Shown here in pieces: positions 9,284-17,126 of a DNA stretch of 64,000 nucleotides. Location of the stretch: the NCBI GenBank assembly GCA_963753135.1, contig CAVWBA010000004.1, forward strand, positions 124,001-188,000. The letters are read 5' to 3'. The stretch comes from Roseiarcus sp963753135 (GTDB lineage Bacteria; Pseudomonadota; Alphaproteobacteria; Rhizobiales; Beijerinckiaceae). Position 1 is the first letter of the stretch. Every line of letters starts with the position of its first letter. Made by a program: the position numbers and the translations under genes. The notes beneath the pieces are model-generated. The model saw only the letters and a program-made list of their open reading frames with translations. It did no database searches and had not been told where the DNA came from.

Positions 9284-9958
9284 ATGAACGGCATTCATGA
9301 TCTGGGCGGGCGCGACGGGCACGGTCCCATCGAGATCGACCCCGAACAGCCAATTTTTAGAACCGATTGGGAACGGCGCACGTTCGGCATGTTCATTCTT
9401 GCCTTCGCCGGCGGCCATTTCAACGTCGACCAGTTTCGCTCCGCGATCGAACAGATGAGGCCAGCCGAGTATCTTGAATCGACCTATTACGAGCACTGGC
9501 TTCATGCGCTCGAGACGCTCTGCGTCGAAAACGGGTCGCTGACTAAGAAGGAGCTCGACGACCGAACTCGAGGCGCTTTCGAAGGGGACGCACTGATGCC
9601 GACGCTCTTTCCGGCCGACGCGCTTGATGGACTGATCAGGACCGGCGGCTCAGCCCGCGTGAACGTCAATGTCGAGCCTGGGTTTGCGCCCGGCGACAAG
9701 GTCGTGGCGATCAACATCAATCCGCGGACTCATACGCGCCTCCCGACCTACGTTCGCGGCAAACGCGGAACCGTGATGCGCGATCATGGCGCCTTCGTCT
9801 TTCCTGACACGAATGCTCAATTGAAAGGCGAGAAGCCGCAACACGTTTACAGCGTGATGTTCGAGGCGGGCGAACTGTGGGGCGACGCCAAATTCCCCGG
9901 CGACAAGGTCCTCATCGACATGTTCGAGGACTACCTTCGGCCGGCTGACGGAAAGTGA
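9284..9958 (+). CDS. nthB: Nitrile hydratase beta subunit
   Basis: A 224-residue structural partner of the alpha subunit. It opens MNGIHDLGGRDGHGPI, the canonical beta start. The C-terminal SH3-like barrel includes FAPGDKVVAININPRTHTR, PTYVRGKRGTVMRDHGAFVF and YSVMFEAGELWG. An AAGGGG precedes the ATG. The gene ends 8 bp before the accessory gene, giving an alpha-beta-accessory operon. The alpha-first order is not diagnostic of metal; the assignment rests on the alpha claw. Confidence 0.94.
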   Translation: MNGIHDLGGRDGHGPIEIDPEQPIFRTDWERRTFGMFILAFAGGHFNVDQFRSAIEQMRPAEYLESTYYEHWLHALETLCVENGSLTKKELDDRTRGAFEGDALMPTLFPADALDGLIRTGGSARVNVNVEPGFAPGDKVVAININPRTHTRLPTYVRGKRGTVMRDHGAFVFPDTNAQLKGEKPQHVYSVMFEAGELWGDAKFPGDKVLIDMFEDYLRPADGK

Positions 9959-9966
9959 GGCCCGCA

Positions 9967-10347
9967 ATGGCGCACGATCCAGGCCCGCCGAGGGAAGCAA
10001 GGCAGCCTCGCGACAGCGAGGGGCCGGTGTTTCGGGAGCCTTGGGAGGCCTCCGCCTTCGCGATGGTCGTGAAGCTTCATGAGAACGGCCATTTCGACTG
10101 GTCGGAATGGGTGAAGACCCTTTCTCAAGAGCTCGCGAAAGAGGGTGACGGCAAGGACAAGCCGATCGCCGTCAACGACGACAGCGCCGCGCACTATTAC
10201 GAATATTGGCTCGAAGCCCTTGAGAAGATCGCTGTCGAGAAGGCGCTTCTCAGCAAGGAGGCGATCGACGAGCGGCATCGCTACCTGATCGACAACCCTG
10301 TTCCGCACGATCACGTCGCGCGCCGAACGCCGGTCAAAATCGCATGA
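9967..10347 (+). CDS. Nitrile hydratase accessory (activator/metallochaperone-type) protein
   Basis: A 126-residue protein resembling the N-terminal half of beta subunits: GPVFREPWEASAFAMVVKLH, GHFDWSEWVKTLSQEL and YYEYWLEALEKIAV. Such proteins form a complex with the alpha subunit and help insert cobalt or mature the enzyme. The ATG at 9967 is preferred; a GTG at 9955 overlaps the beta stop but adds only MRPA. Third gene of the operon. Confidence 0.85.
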   Translation: MAHDPGPPREARQPRDSEGPVFREPWEASAFAMVVKLHENGHFDWSEWVKTLSQELAKEGDGKDKPIAVNDDSAAHYYEYWLEALEKIAVEKALLSKEAIDERHRYLIDNPVPHDHVARRTPVKIA

Positions 10348-10369
10348 CGCTGCACGGGGTGCCGATTCG

Positions 10370-10459
10370 CACGAGGACACTCGAGGTTTGGGGCGCATCC
10401 GCGCCGTCGCCGAGCATCTGGCGGAAATGGTGACGCGGGATCGATCCATTTTTCTCTGA
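10370..10459 (+). pseudogene. Duplicate of the lysR 3' end
   Basis: In frame, this stretch encodes HEDTRGLGRIRAVAEHLAEM followed by VTRDRSIFL and a stop. The LysR gene ends with a near-identical segment (from 8142 to 8231). Nucleotide similarity is about 80 percent and starts abruptly at the CAC codon. It has no start and is not a gene. It is the residue of a second lysR copy or of a duplication made when the nitrile hydratase cassette entered. Confidence 0.85.
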
Positions 10460-10529
10460 GATGCGGCGGCACGCCTCGACCTTCGTCCTGGGGAGCCGCA
10501 AAGCGACGTCTCGAAGAACGCTCGACTGT

Positions 10530-10552
10530 GGCCGCTCCACAAGGGAGCGGCC
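10530..10552. terminator. Strong hairpin between convergent nitrile hydratase and NiCoT genes
   Basis: A perfect 9-bp GC-rich stem (GGCCGCTCC paired with GGAGCGGCC) with a 5-base loop. It sits between convergent transcription units and could stop both. There is no U tract directly after the stem on the forward strand, so it is a terminator by position rather than by full motif. Confidence 0.5.
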
Positions 10553-10566
10553 GCCATTACAAAAAA

Positions 10567-11643
10567 TCACACCCGCTCGGCCGCGCGGGTCTCCAGTTCG
10601 TCGTAGCCCATAAGTTTGTAAACAATGACAGAGCCGAGCCAGCTCACGAGAAATATGCCGATGATGATGTAGCCGAGGACGCCAAAATTGTCATTGATCG
10701 CGCCGATCGCGCCCCAGAAGCCGCCGCCGTCGGTGAGCCCGAGCTGGTCGCCGATGAGGTTCAGCGTTTCGAGGCCTCCGACGACCAGCGCCACGACGAC
10801 CGAAACGGCGGTGATCGTCATGTTGTAGTAGAGCTTGCGCACCGGCTTCATGAACGCCCAGCCGTAAGCGCCAAGCATCAGCACGCCGTCGGTGGTGTCA
10901 ATCAAGGTCATGCCCGCTGTGAACAGAAGCGGGAACACCATGATCGTGGCGAACGACATGCCATGAGCGGCTTGCGCGGAGGATATGCCGAACAGCGCGA
11001 CTTCGGTCGCGGTGTCGAACCCTAGGCCGAACAGGAACCCGATTGCGAACATATGCCAGCTCTTGGTGACCAGCTTGAACAACGGACGAAAGATCCGTGA
11101 CAGGAATCCGCGCTTGTTGAGCAGGATGTCGAAATCCTCCTCGACAAACGGTTTGCCACGCTTCACCGCCTGAAAGGTGCGATAGATCGACATGAGCACG
11201 ATGATGTTGAAAATCGCGATGGCGAACAGGAACAGCGCCGAGACGCTGGTGCTAATGACGCCGCCGACTGCTTTCATCGAGTCGAAGCGCAAGGTCAGCG
11301 CCGCCGCGGCGAAGGCGACGCCGACCGACATGAGGACCACGATCGCCGAATGGCCCAGCGAAAAGAAGAAGCCGACGCCGACCGGCCGCTGGCCCTGCTG
11401 CATGAGCTTGCGGGTGACGTTGTCGATCGCCGCGATATGGTCAGCGTCGACCGCGTGTCTCAGGCCGAACGTATAGGCGAGGAAGGCCGTCCCCAACATG
11501 AGCGGCTGACTATGCAAGACCGCAAGCGCCCAGAGCCAGATGAGTATGTTGCCGCCGATCAGCACGGCGTAGATGGCGATTAGACGACCGCGCAGATTAG
11601 GGCTGCCGCCCTCATTGAGTACAGTCGAGACAATTCCAGGCAT
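10567..11643 (-). CDS. Nickel/cobalt transporter, NiCoT (HoxN/NixA/NhlF) family
   Basis: A 358-residue inner-membrane permease. The signature RHAVDADHIAAIDNVTR lies in the second membrane segment, with a SLGHSAIVVLMS block, LGFDTATEVALFG and MTLIDTTDGVLMLGAY further on. Roughly eight membrane segments are visible. A cobalamin riboswitch precedes it, which favours cobalt as substrate. It converges on a cobalt-type nitrile hydratase operon. NhlF, the classical cobalt transporter linked to nitrile hydratase, belongs to this family. Confidence 0.92.
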   Translation of the reverse strand: MPGIVSTVLNEGGSPNLRGRLIAIYAVLIGGNILIWLWALAVLHSQPLMLGTAFLAYTFGLRHAVDADHIAAIDNVTRKLMQQGQRPVGVGFFFSLGHSAIVVLMSVGVAFAAAALTLRFDSMKAVGGVISTSVSALFLFAIAIFNIIVLMSIYRTFQAVKRGKPFVEEDFDILLNKRGFLSRIFRPLFKLVTKSWHMFAIGFLFGLGFDTATEVALFGISSAQAAHGMSFATIMVFPLLFTAGMTLIDTTDGVLMLGAYGWAFMKPVRKLYYNMTITAVSVVVALVVGGLETLNLIGDQLGLTDGGGFWGAIGAINDNFGVLGYIIIGIFLVSWLGSVIVYKLMGYDELETRAAERV

Positions 11644-11704
11644 GACACCCTCGCATGCTGTCAGGAAAAACAGCGCGATCGCGGGGGGTGCGCCCCAAAG
11701 ATAC

Positions 11705-11895
11705 AGACCATCGGTTCGCCTCGCCCGAGATCGGCTGCACGAGCGATGGCAGGTCTCCTGGCTCGCGGGTTAACGACGGACGCCGATCTTCCCAGGTCGC
11801 CCCAGTGATCATAGGTGGCGTCGTCTTACCGCTTACAGTTGCGGGGGCAGCCACGGCATGGACCTTTCGGCCTGCACCGTGTTCCCTTTTGATCC
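11705..11895 (-). promoter_or_regulatory. Cobalamin (B12) riboswitch upstream of the NiCoT gene
   Basis: On the reverse strand the conserved elements appear in order: GGGAACACGGTG near 11890, GGCTGCCCCCGCAACTGTAA near 11835-11855, a CACTGGG / CTGGGAAG region near 11790-11805, and the closing GCGAGCCAGGAGACCTGCC at about 11749-11767. This is the full core of an adenosylcobalamin-class aptamer. It ends about 60-100 bases before the NiCoT start, so cobalamin is expected to repress cobalt uptake. Exact 5' and 3' limits are approximate. Confidence 0.93.
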
Positions 11896-12034
11896 CCGAA
11901 GGGAACCATCGCCAACGACGCTATAGCAGCCTCGCGCGGCGAGCAAGCGCGGGCCGGCCGTCGTCTCGAAGCGACTTTGCCGCCCTCGCGGCCCTAGCCA
12001 AGCGCGCGGCCCGAGGGCGAGCGATTGAGACATC

Positions 12035-12059
12035 GAGACGCCCGCCTTGCGGGCGCCTC
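12035..12059 (-). terminator. Hairpin downstream of the SDR gene
   Basis: GACGCCCGC and GCGGGCGCC form a 9-bp stem with one weak pair around a CTT loop, about 40 bases after the stop of the SDR gene at 12098. It lacks a clear U tract. Called by structure and position. Confidence 0.45.
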
Positions 12060-12097
12060 AGGCCGAGGTGTTTCCTTCACGCCCGACCGCTTCACGA

Positions 12098-12865
12098 CTA
12101 CTGCGCCGTCAATCCCCCGTCGACCATGAATTCCGCGCCGGTGGTGAACGAGGACTCATCGCTCGCAAGGAAGAGGATGGTCAAGGCCACCTCCTCGGCC
12201 TTGCCCATGCGGCCCATCGGCGCGGCGCGCATGAGGCCCGCGCGGATCCGCTCGGGGTCCTTCGCCCGCGCGATGCCTTCAAGCACCATCGGCGTCTCGG
12301 CGAACGAGGGATGCACCGAATTCACGCGAATGTTGTACCCGGCGCGGGCGCAATGGAGCGCGGCGGATTTGGTGAGGAGCCTGACCGCGCCTTTGCTGGC
12401 GCAATAGGCGAGCGACGAGCCGTCGCCGATGATCCCGGCGACCGAGGAGAGATTGACGATCGAGCCGCCGCCGCTTTGCTTCATCGCGCGCACCGCCTCG
12501 CGGCAGCCGAGAAAAACGCCCTCGGCATTGATCGCATTGACCCTGCGCCAGTCCTCGAGCGTCGTCGTCTCGATATTGCCGAGAACGGCGACGCCGGCGC
12601 TGTTGACCAGAATGTCGAGGCGCCCAAAAGCGGCGACAACCGCATCGACGACCGCGCGCCAGCGCGCTTCGTCGGTGACATCCTGCGCGAGAATGAGATC
12701 GGCGTCGGCCCCAAGCGTCTTGAGGCCGGCTTCGTTGCGGTCGGTCGCGGCGACCTTCGCGCCTTGCTCATGGAACAGAGCCGCCGTCGCCCGGCCGATG
12801 CCGGACGCCGCGCCGGTGATGAGCGCGACCTTGCCCGCGAGGCGCCCAGTTCTTGCTCCGTCCAT
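12098..12865 (-). CDS. SDR-family oxidoreductase (classical short-chain dehydrogenase)
   Basis: A 255-residue NAD(P)-dependent Rossmann enzyme. It shows the cofactor motif TGAASGIGRATA (residues ~18-29), NSAG near 91, the catalytic serine in VNLSSVAG and YCASK. The C-terminal FLASDESSFTTGAEFMVDGG is typical. Substrate is not deducible; nearest resemblance is cyclopentanol/3-oxoacyl-ACP reductase-like members. The ATG at 12865 has GGAGGG 5-8 bp upstream. Confidence 0.85.
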   Translation of the reverse strand: MDGARTGRLAGKVALITGAASGIGRATAALFHEQGAKVAATDRNEAGLKTLGADADLILAQDVTDEARWRAVVDAVVAAFGRLDILVNSAGVAVLGNIETTTLEDWRRVNAINAEGVFLGCREAVRAMKQSGGGSIVNLSSVAGIIGDGSSLAYCASKGAVRLLTKSAALHCARAGYNIRVNSVHPSFAETPMVLEGIARAKDPERIRAGLMRAAPMGRMGKAEEVALTILFLASDESSFTTGAEFMVDGGLTAQ

Positions 12866-13360
12866 CGTTCCCTCCCTGCCCAGGTTCAAGCGCGGTCAAG
12901 CGCGACGCGCAATCAGCCTGTCATGCGCGCGAAAGCGGCGCCCAACAAGGCTTTGCCGAGATCTGGACACGATGCATTTGAGAGCGCGTTGCTCCACGGT
13001 TGATGGCCTGTCGAAGAAATTATCGGGGCCTATACGTGAATGGCCACCAGGAATTTCTGCAGCGTATTGTTGCAGAAAAACAGAATCCATGCTATTCATT
13101 TTTCCGCTGACCGAACGAGCCAACTCCGGAGCGGCCGAGGCGAAAGAGGACGGACAGGGACTGCGACTGCGACGTTCCAATACAACCTGAAGCGCGAGCA
13201 ACGCCGCAAGCAGATTTTTTTATTTGGATTCGCCGTAACCCATTGAAAAGACCAGAATCGGCCAAAGGAATCCAAAGAGATGCAAGGGATTTTCCTTGGA
13301 TTTTCTTGCATTTCCTTGCAGGGCAATCGCCTTCCGGTTGTGATTGCCGGCGAACCGCCG
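12866..13360. other. Intergenic stretch, unusually AT-rich in its right half
   Basis: 495 bases between two SDR genes with no supported coding frame. Around 13213-13320 the composition drops well below the surroundings (runs of T, repeated TTTCCTTG blocks). It includes a 26-base motif at 13235-13260 that recurs inverted at 21847-21871. A short stem (ATGCAAG with CTTGCAT) lies near 13280-13311. Confidence 0.5.
13235..13260 (+). repeat. 26-base motif, copy A (related inverted copy at 21847-21871)
   Basis: Begins GTAACCCATTGAAAAG and continues ACCAGAATCG. On the opposite strand at 21871-21847 the sequence begins GTAACCCATTGAAAGTCC and continues AGATTCC. Fourteen leading bases are identical and the rest aligns with small changes. 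Both copies sit beside AT-rich TTTCCTT repeats. Function unknown. Confidence 0.5.
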
Positions 13361-14120
13361 CTATTTCGGCGCCATGCGCAGCGCGCCGTCGATGCGGATC
13401 GTCTCGCCGTTGATATAGCCGTTCTCGATGATGTGGAGGGCGAGCGCGGCATATTCGGCCGGGTGGCCGAGGCGGGCGGGGAACGGCACCGAGGCGCCGA
13501 GCGAATCCTGCGCCGGCTTGCGGCAGGCCGAACAGCATCGGCGTCATGAAGATTCCGGGCGCGATCGTGTTGACCCGGACGCCGAATTGCGCGAGCTCGC
13601 GCGCGATCGGCAGGGTCATCGCCACCACCCCGCCCTTGGAGGCGGAATAGGCGGCCTGCCCGATCTGGCCGTCGAAGGCCGCGATCGAGGCGGTTGAAAT
13701 GACGACCCCGCGCTCGCCGTCGATCGGTTCGAGCTTGGCCATCTCCGCCGCCGCGAGGCGGATCATGTTGAAGGTTCCGATGAGGTTGACGCGGATCACC
13801 TTCTCGAAGTCGGCGAGCGGCTGGGGGCCTTCGCGGCCGACCACGCGCTTGGGCGTGCCGATCCCGGCGCAGTTGACGAGCACCCGCGCAGGCCCATGCG
13901 CCGCAGCAGCCTTGGCGACCGCCGCGCCGGCGGAGGCTTCATCCGCGACGTCGCCCGCGAGCGCGAGGCCGCCAATCGCCTTGGCCGCCTCCTCCGCCGC
14001 CTTAGAATTGAGGTCGAAGACCGCGACTTTCGCTCCCCTGGCGGCGAGGGCCTCCGCCGTGGCGCGGCCGAGTCCAGAGCCTCCGCCGGTGACGATCGCC
14101 GCAACGCCATCGAGTTTCAT
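13361..14120 (-). pseudogene. SDR-family 3-hydroxyacyl-CoA dehydrogenase-like protein, frameshifted near the C-terminus
   Basis: The first ~200 residues are an intact SDR: MKLDGVAAIVTGGGSGLGRA, VNCAGIGTPKR, STASIAAFDGQIGQAAYSAS and VRVNTIAPGIF, resembling HSD10-type 3-hydroxyacyl-CoA dehydrogenases. After FGLPQA the frame becomes arginine/proline rich. The expected ending (LGASVPFPARLGHPAEYA...INGETIRIDGALRMAPK, then TAG at 13361) lies in another frame. One extra base near 13513-13516 explains it. GAGGAGG precedes the ATG at 14120. A sequencing error is as likely as real inactivation. Confidence 0.8.
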
Positions 14121-14226
14121 CGCGTTCCTCCTCGGCCCCGTGTGAACCAAGCCTGTCGACCGATCAAGGGCCGGCGCGCGCCTCGCGGGCGGCCGCGGAC
14201 GGCGCGCAAGGGATGCGCGCGTGACG

Positions 14227-14544
14227 TCAGTTGAGCTTGATAAGCAGCCGGCCAGCCTCGACCTTCACCGGATAGGTCGCGAGGTTGATGCAGGCGGGCG
14301 CGCCCTTGGCTTCGCCGGTGGTGAAGTCGAAGCGGCCGTTGTGCATCGGGCATTCGATGATCGCGCCCTGAACGAAACCGTCGGCGAGCTCGACCGCTTC
14401 ATGCGTGCACAGGCCATCGGTGGCGAAATAGCGGTCGTCCGCCGTGCGGTAGAGCGCGTATTGCTTGCCCTCGTGCTCGAACGGCGCGACGTCCTCGGGC
14501 AAAATCCGGTCGATAGGCCCGGTGTCGATCCAGCTCTCGCTCAT
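14227..14544 (-). CDS. Rieske [2Fe-2S] ferredoxin, MocE-like
   Basis: A 105-residue soluble electron carrier. The cluster ligands are in CTHEAVELADGFV (Cys-X-His) and CPMHNGRFD (Cys-X2-His), 15-18 residues apart, as in bacterial Rieske-type ferredoxins of dioxygenase and MocE type. The start lies immediately after the desaturase stop, so it is co-translated with the desaturase, whose electron donor it probably is. Confidence 0.88.
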   Translation of the reverse strand: MSESWIDTGPIDRILPEDVAPFEHEGKQYALYRTADDRYFATDGLCTHEAVELADGFVQGAIIECPMHNGRFDFTTGEAKGAPACINLATYPVKVEAGRLLIKLN

Positions 14545-14545
14545 C

Positions 14546-15634
14546 TCAGACGGCCCGTTCCACCTTCGCGACTCTGGCCGCAGTCACCTCAGGCTGCGCA
14601 TTCGGCGGCAACTCGCGCCGGACGAAATAGGTCGGATCCTTCAATTGACGAACGAGCGTCGGAATGATCTCGCGATAGGCGGCGATGGAGCTCGGGTAGG
14701 GCGCCGGGCAATCCGCCTTGATCGCCTCATGCAGCTTGGGCAGCGCGTGATAGGGGACGGTTGGGAAGATGTGGTGCTCGACGTGGTAATTCATGTTCCA
14801 ATAGAGGAACCGGAAGATCGGATTCATGTAGACCGTGCGCGAGTTCAGCCGATGGTCGAGCACGTCCTCGGCAAGCCCGATGTGCTGCGTCATGCCGCAA
14901 TAGAGCGCGAACCATCCGCCATACAAGGTCGGCAGGCCGATATACATCGCCGGCAGAATCGAACGAAAGTAGACGCACGCGGCGATCACCGCGGCGTAGA
15001 TCGCAAGGTAGATGCGCGCGGTCCGATAAACCTTCGACCGCTCGGTCTCAGGCACGAAGGTCGCCTCCTCCTCCGTGAGTCGGCCGGTCGCGTGCAGAAA
15101 GACCTTTTGAAAGAAAGCGAAGGTGTTTTTGAGCGCGAAAATGTTGAGCGCGAGAGACAGAACGTCCGGCGGACGCGGCGTGATGATCTCGGGATCGCGG
15201 CCGACGATGATCGTATCCGTGTGGTGGCGGGTGTGGCTCCAGCGCCAGATCTCCGGCTCGCGCATGATCATGAAGCAGGCGATCTGATAGACCGCATCGT
15301 TCATCCATTGCGTCTTGAAGGCGGTGCGATGGCCGCACTCGTGCCAGCGGCTGTCGGTCGAAGACCCGTAGAGCACGCCGTAAATGATAAAGAACGGAAC
15401 CGCAGCCCAGCTGCCCCAGAAATAGTAGCCGAGGCCGCCCGATATGATGAAGGCCGCAAACCAGATGAGCGTATCGCGGATCGCTGGCCCGTCCTCGCGG
15501 CGCATCAGCTCCTTAAGCTCGGCGCGGGTGATCGGCGGCGCGTACCATTTCGCCGAGGCGAGTCCGGCGGCGACGGCCTTGTCGGCCTCCGGACCGACAA
15601 GACTGTAATCGCGAGTGATGGTCGTCGCTGACAT
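14546..15634 (-). CDS. Membrane fatty acid desaturase-like di-iron oxygenase, MocD-like
   Basis: A 362-residue membrane protein with the three histidine boxes of the desaturase/hydroxylase superfamily: HECGH near residue 98, HTRHH near 134 and HVEHH near 270. Hydrophobic segments lie at ~55-95 and ~195-235. The MocD name comes from rhizopine catabolism in rhizobia; the same pair occurs in bacteria without that pathway, so the substrate here is open. It forms a two-gene unit with the Rieske ferredoxin. Confidence 0.85.
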   Translation of the reverse strand: MSATTITRDYSLVGPEADKAVAAGLASAKWYAPPITRAELKELMRREDGPAIRDTLIWFAAFIISGGLGYYFWGSWAAVPFFIIYGVLYGSSTDSRWHECGHRTAFKTQWMNDAVYQIACFMIMREPEIWRWSHTRHHTDTIIVGRDPEIITPRPPDVLSLALNIFALKNTFAFFQKVFLHATGRLTEEEATFVPETERSKVYRTARIYLAIYAAVIAACVYFRSILPAMYIGLPTLYGGWFALYCGMTQHIGLAEDVLDHRLNSRTVYMNPIFRFLYWNMNYHVEHHIFPTVPYHALPKLHEAIKADCPAPYPSSIAAYREIIPTLVRQLKDPTYFVRRELPPNAQPEVTAARVAKVERAV

Positions 15635-15787
15635 CTCCGCACCCTACAAACCGGCCCAGAATATAGCCAAGTGTAACCACAACCCATCTTGGGCTCAATG
15701 TCCCGCTTTTCATTTTCTCTCGTCATCGCAACCATCGGATGGCGACGGTCGCGAAAGGACTCGCTTTCCTCGCGCCCTGCAAGGCGC

Positions 15788-16405
15788 TCAGACGTCGCCG
15801 CCACCCGTCGGCCGCGCCATCGCGAACACGTCCTCGACCGTCGCGTAATCCTGGTAGCCGCAGCGGGCGAGCGGGTGGGCGCGGGCGGTGTCGAAGCGGC
15901 CATCGAGAAGAAACCGCTCATCGATGTGAAAGCCCACGACCTCGCCGAGCGTCAGCACCGCTCCCGTCAGCACGCCGCTCAGCGACTTGATCTCGACGAC
16001 CTCGACCACCTTGCATTCCAAAGCGGCCGGGCTTTCGGCGACCCGCGGGGCAGCGACCAGACGGCACTCGGCCATGGTCAATCGGGCGCGGGCGAATTCA
16101 TTGTCGCCGCGCGGGAACGGGGCCGAGGTTTTATTCATCGGATCACGCAGGTCGTGCGTCGCCAGATTGGCGACGAACTCGCCGCTCTCCTTGGCGAAGG
16201 ACGCCGAGTCCTTCCAGCCTTCGCTGGAGAAGCCGACGATCGGCGGCGCGCTCGAAAAGCCGTTGAAGAAACTGTAAGGGGCGAGATTGATGCGCCCGTC
16301 GAGCGCGCGCGTCGAGATCCATCCGATCGGGCGCGGCGCGACAATCGCCTTGAAGGGATCGTGCGGCAGTTTCGTCCGGTCGCGCTCCGCCGTCGCATAG
16401 AACAT
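15788..16405 (-). CDS. Flavin reductase-domain protein (DIM6/NTAB family)
   Basis: A 205-residue FMN-binding split-barrel protein: IVAPRPIGWISTRALDGRIN, NLAPYSFFNGFSSAPPIVGF and a later HIDERFLLDGRFD segment. Members are flavin reductases or flavin-binding enzymes of unclear substrate. It follows a nitroreductase by 12 bp on the same strand, suggesting a small flavoenzyme operon. Confidence 0.82.
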   Translation of the reverse strand: MFYATAERDRTKLPHDPFKAIVAPRPIGWISTRALDGRINLAPYSFFNGFSSAPPIVGFSSEGWKDSASFAKESGEFVANLATHDLRDPMNKTSAPFPRGDNEFARARLTMAECRLVAAPRVAESPAALECKVVEVVEIKSLSGVLTGAVLTLGEVVGFHIDERFLLDGRFDTARAHPLARCGYQDYATVEDVFAMARPTGGGDV

Positions 16406-16417
16406 CGGCGTCAGGCC

Positions 16418-16987
16418 TCACTCCGGAAAGTTAGTGACAATTTCTGCGAGCGGGGGGCGAGGGCGATCCTCGATCGCCGCAGTCGCGCGGCCGAGGTGAA
16501 TGAAGCCGGCGACGCGCTCATGTTCGGCGAGACCGATCGCGGCGCGAAAGCGGCTGTCATAGGCCATCCATTCGGTGAGCCAGGTGGCCGAGAATCCGAG
16601 CGCGCGGGCGGCGACGATCATGTTCATGCACACCGCGCCCGCGGACAGGACCTGCTCCCACTCAGGGATCTTGGCGTGCGGAGCGGCGCGCGAGACGACC
16701 GCGACAACCAGCGGCGCGCGGGCGAAACGGCGCGACTCCTCTGCGCGAGCGGCTTCATCGAGGTCCGGCTTGTCGGCGAGGCGAATGTCGAGCGCAAGCC
16801 CGCTTGCGCGGTCGCGCGCCGCTCCGGCAAAGACAACGAACCGCCAGGGCGCGAGCTTGCCGTGGTCCGGCACGCGCGAGGCGACCGTCAGGATCGTGGC
16901 GAGTTCGTCAGGGCTTGGCGCGGGCCCCGTCATCAGCGGCGGGGGAACCGACCGGCGGCGCGTGAGGATCTCGATCGTGTCGTTCAT
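16418..16987 (-). CDS. Nitroreductase family protein (YdjA-like)
   Basis: A 189-residue FMN enzyme: ILTRRRSVPPPLM at the start (the RRS phosphate-binding element), SRVPDHGKLAPWRFVVF near residue 37 and the SAGAVCMNMIVAARALGFSATW helix near 115. It reduces nitro or related compounds with NAD(P)H in the family; the native role is unknown. First gene of the pair with the flavin reductase-domain protein. Confidence 0.85.
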   Translation of the reverse strand: MNDTIEILTRRRSVPPPLMTGPAPSPDELATILTVASRVPDHGKLAPWRFVVFAGAARDRASGLALDIRLADKPDLDEAARAEESRRFARAPLVVAVVSRAAPHAKIPEWEQVLSAGAVCMNMIVAARALGFSATWLTEWMAYDSRFRAAIGLAEHERVAGFIHLGRATAAIEDRPRPPLAEIVTNFPE

Positions 16988-17126
16988 CGGCGCTCCGTTT
17001 GAGCGAAAGGCTGGTCCTTGGCCGAAAACCCGGCAGGTGTAAACCGCCTTCGATCTGCCTCAATGTCAGGCCACCAGCCGGTTTGAACGAAACCATTGAC
17101 GTCGATTTTCGGCGCCGCGAGGCAGA

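Noticed and set aside
12896..13201. A 101-codon minus-strand frame between the two SDR genes
   Set aside because: No ribosome binding site or family motif; composition like non-coding DNA.
15689..17002. A 437-codon open frame on the plus strand
   Set aside because: It lies antisense to the flavin reductase and nitroreductase genes and shows no motif.
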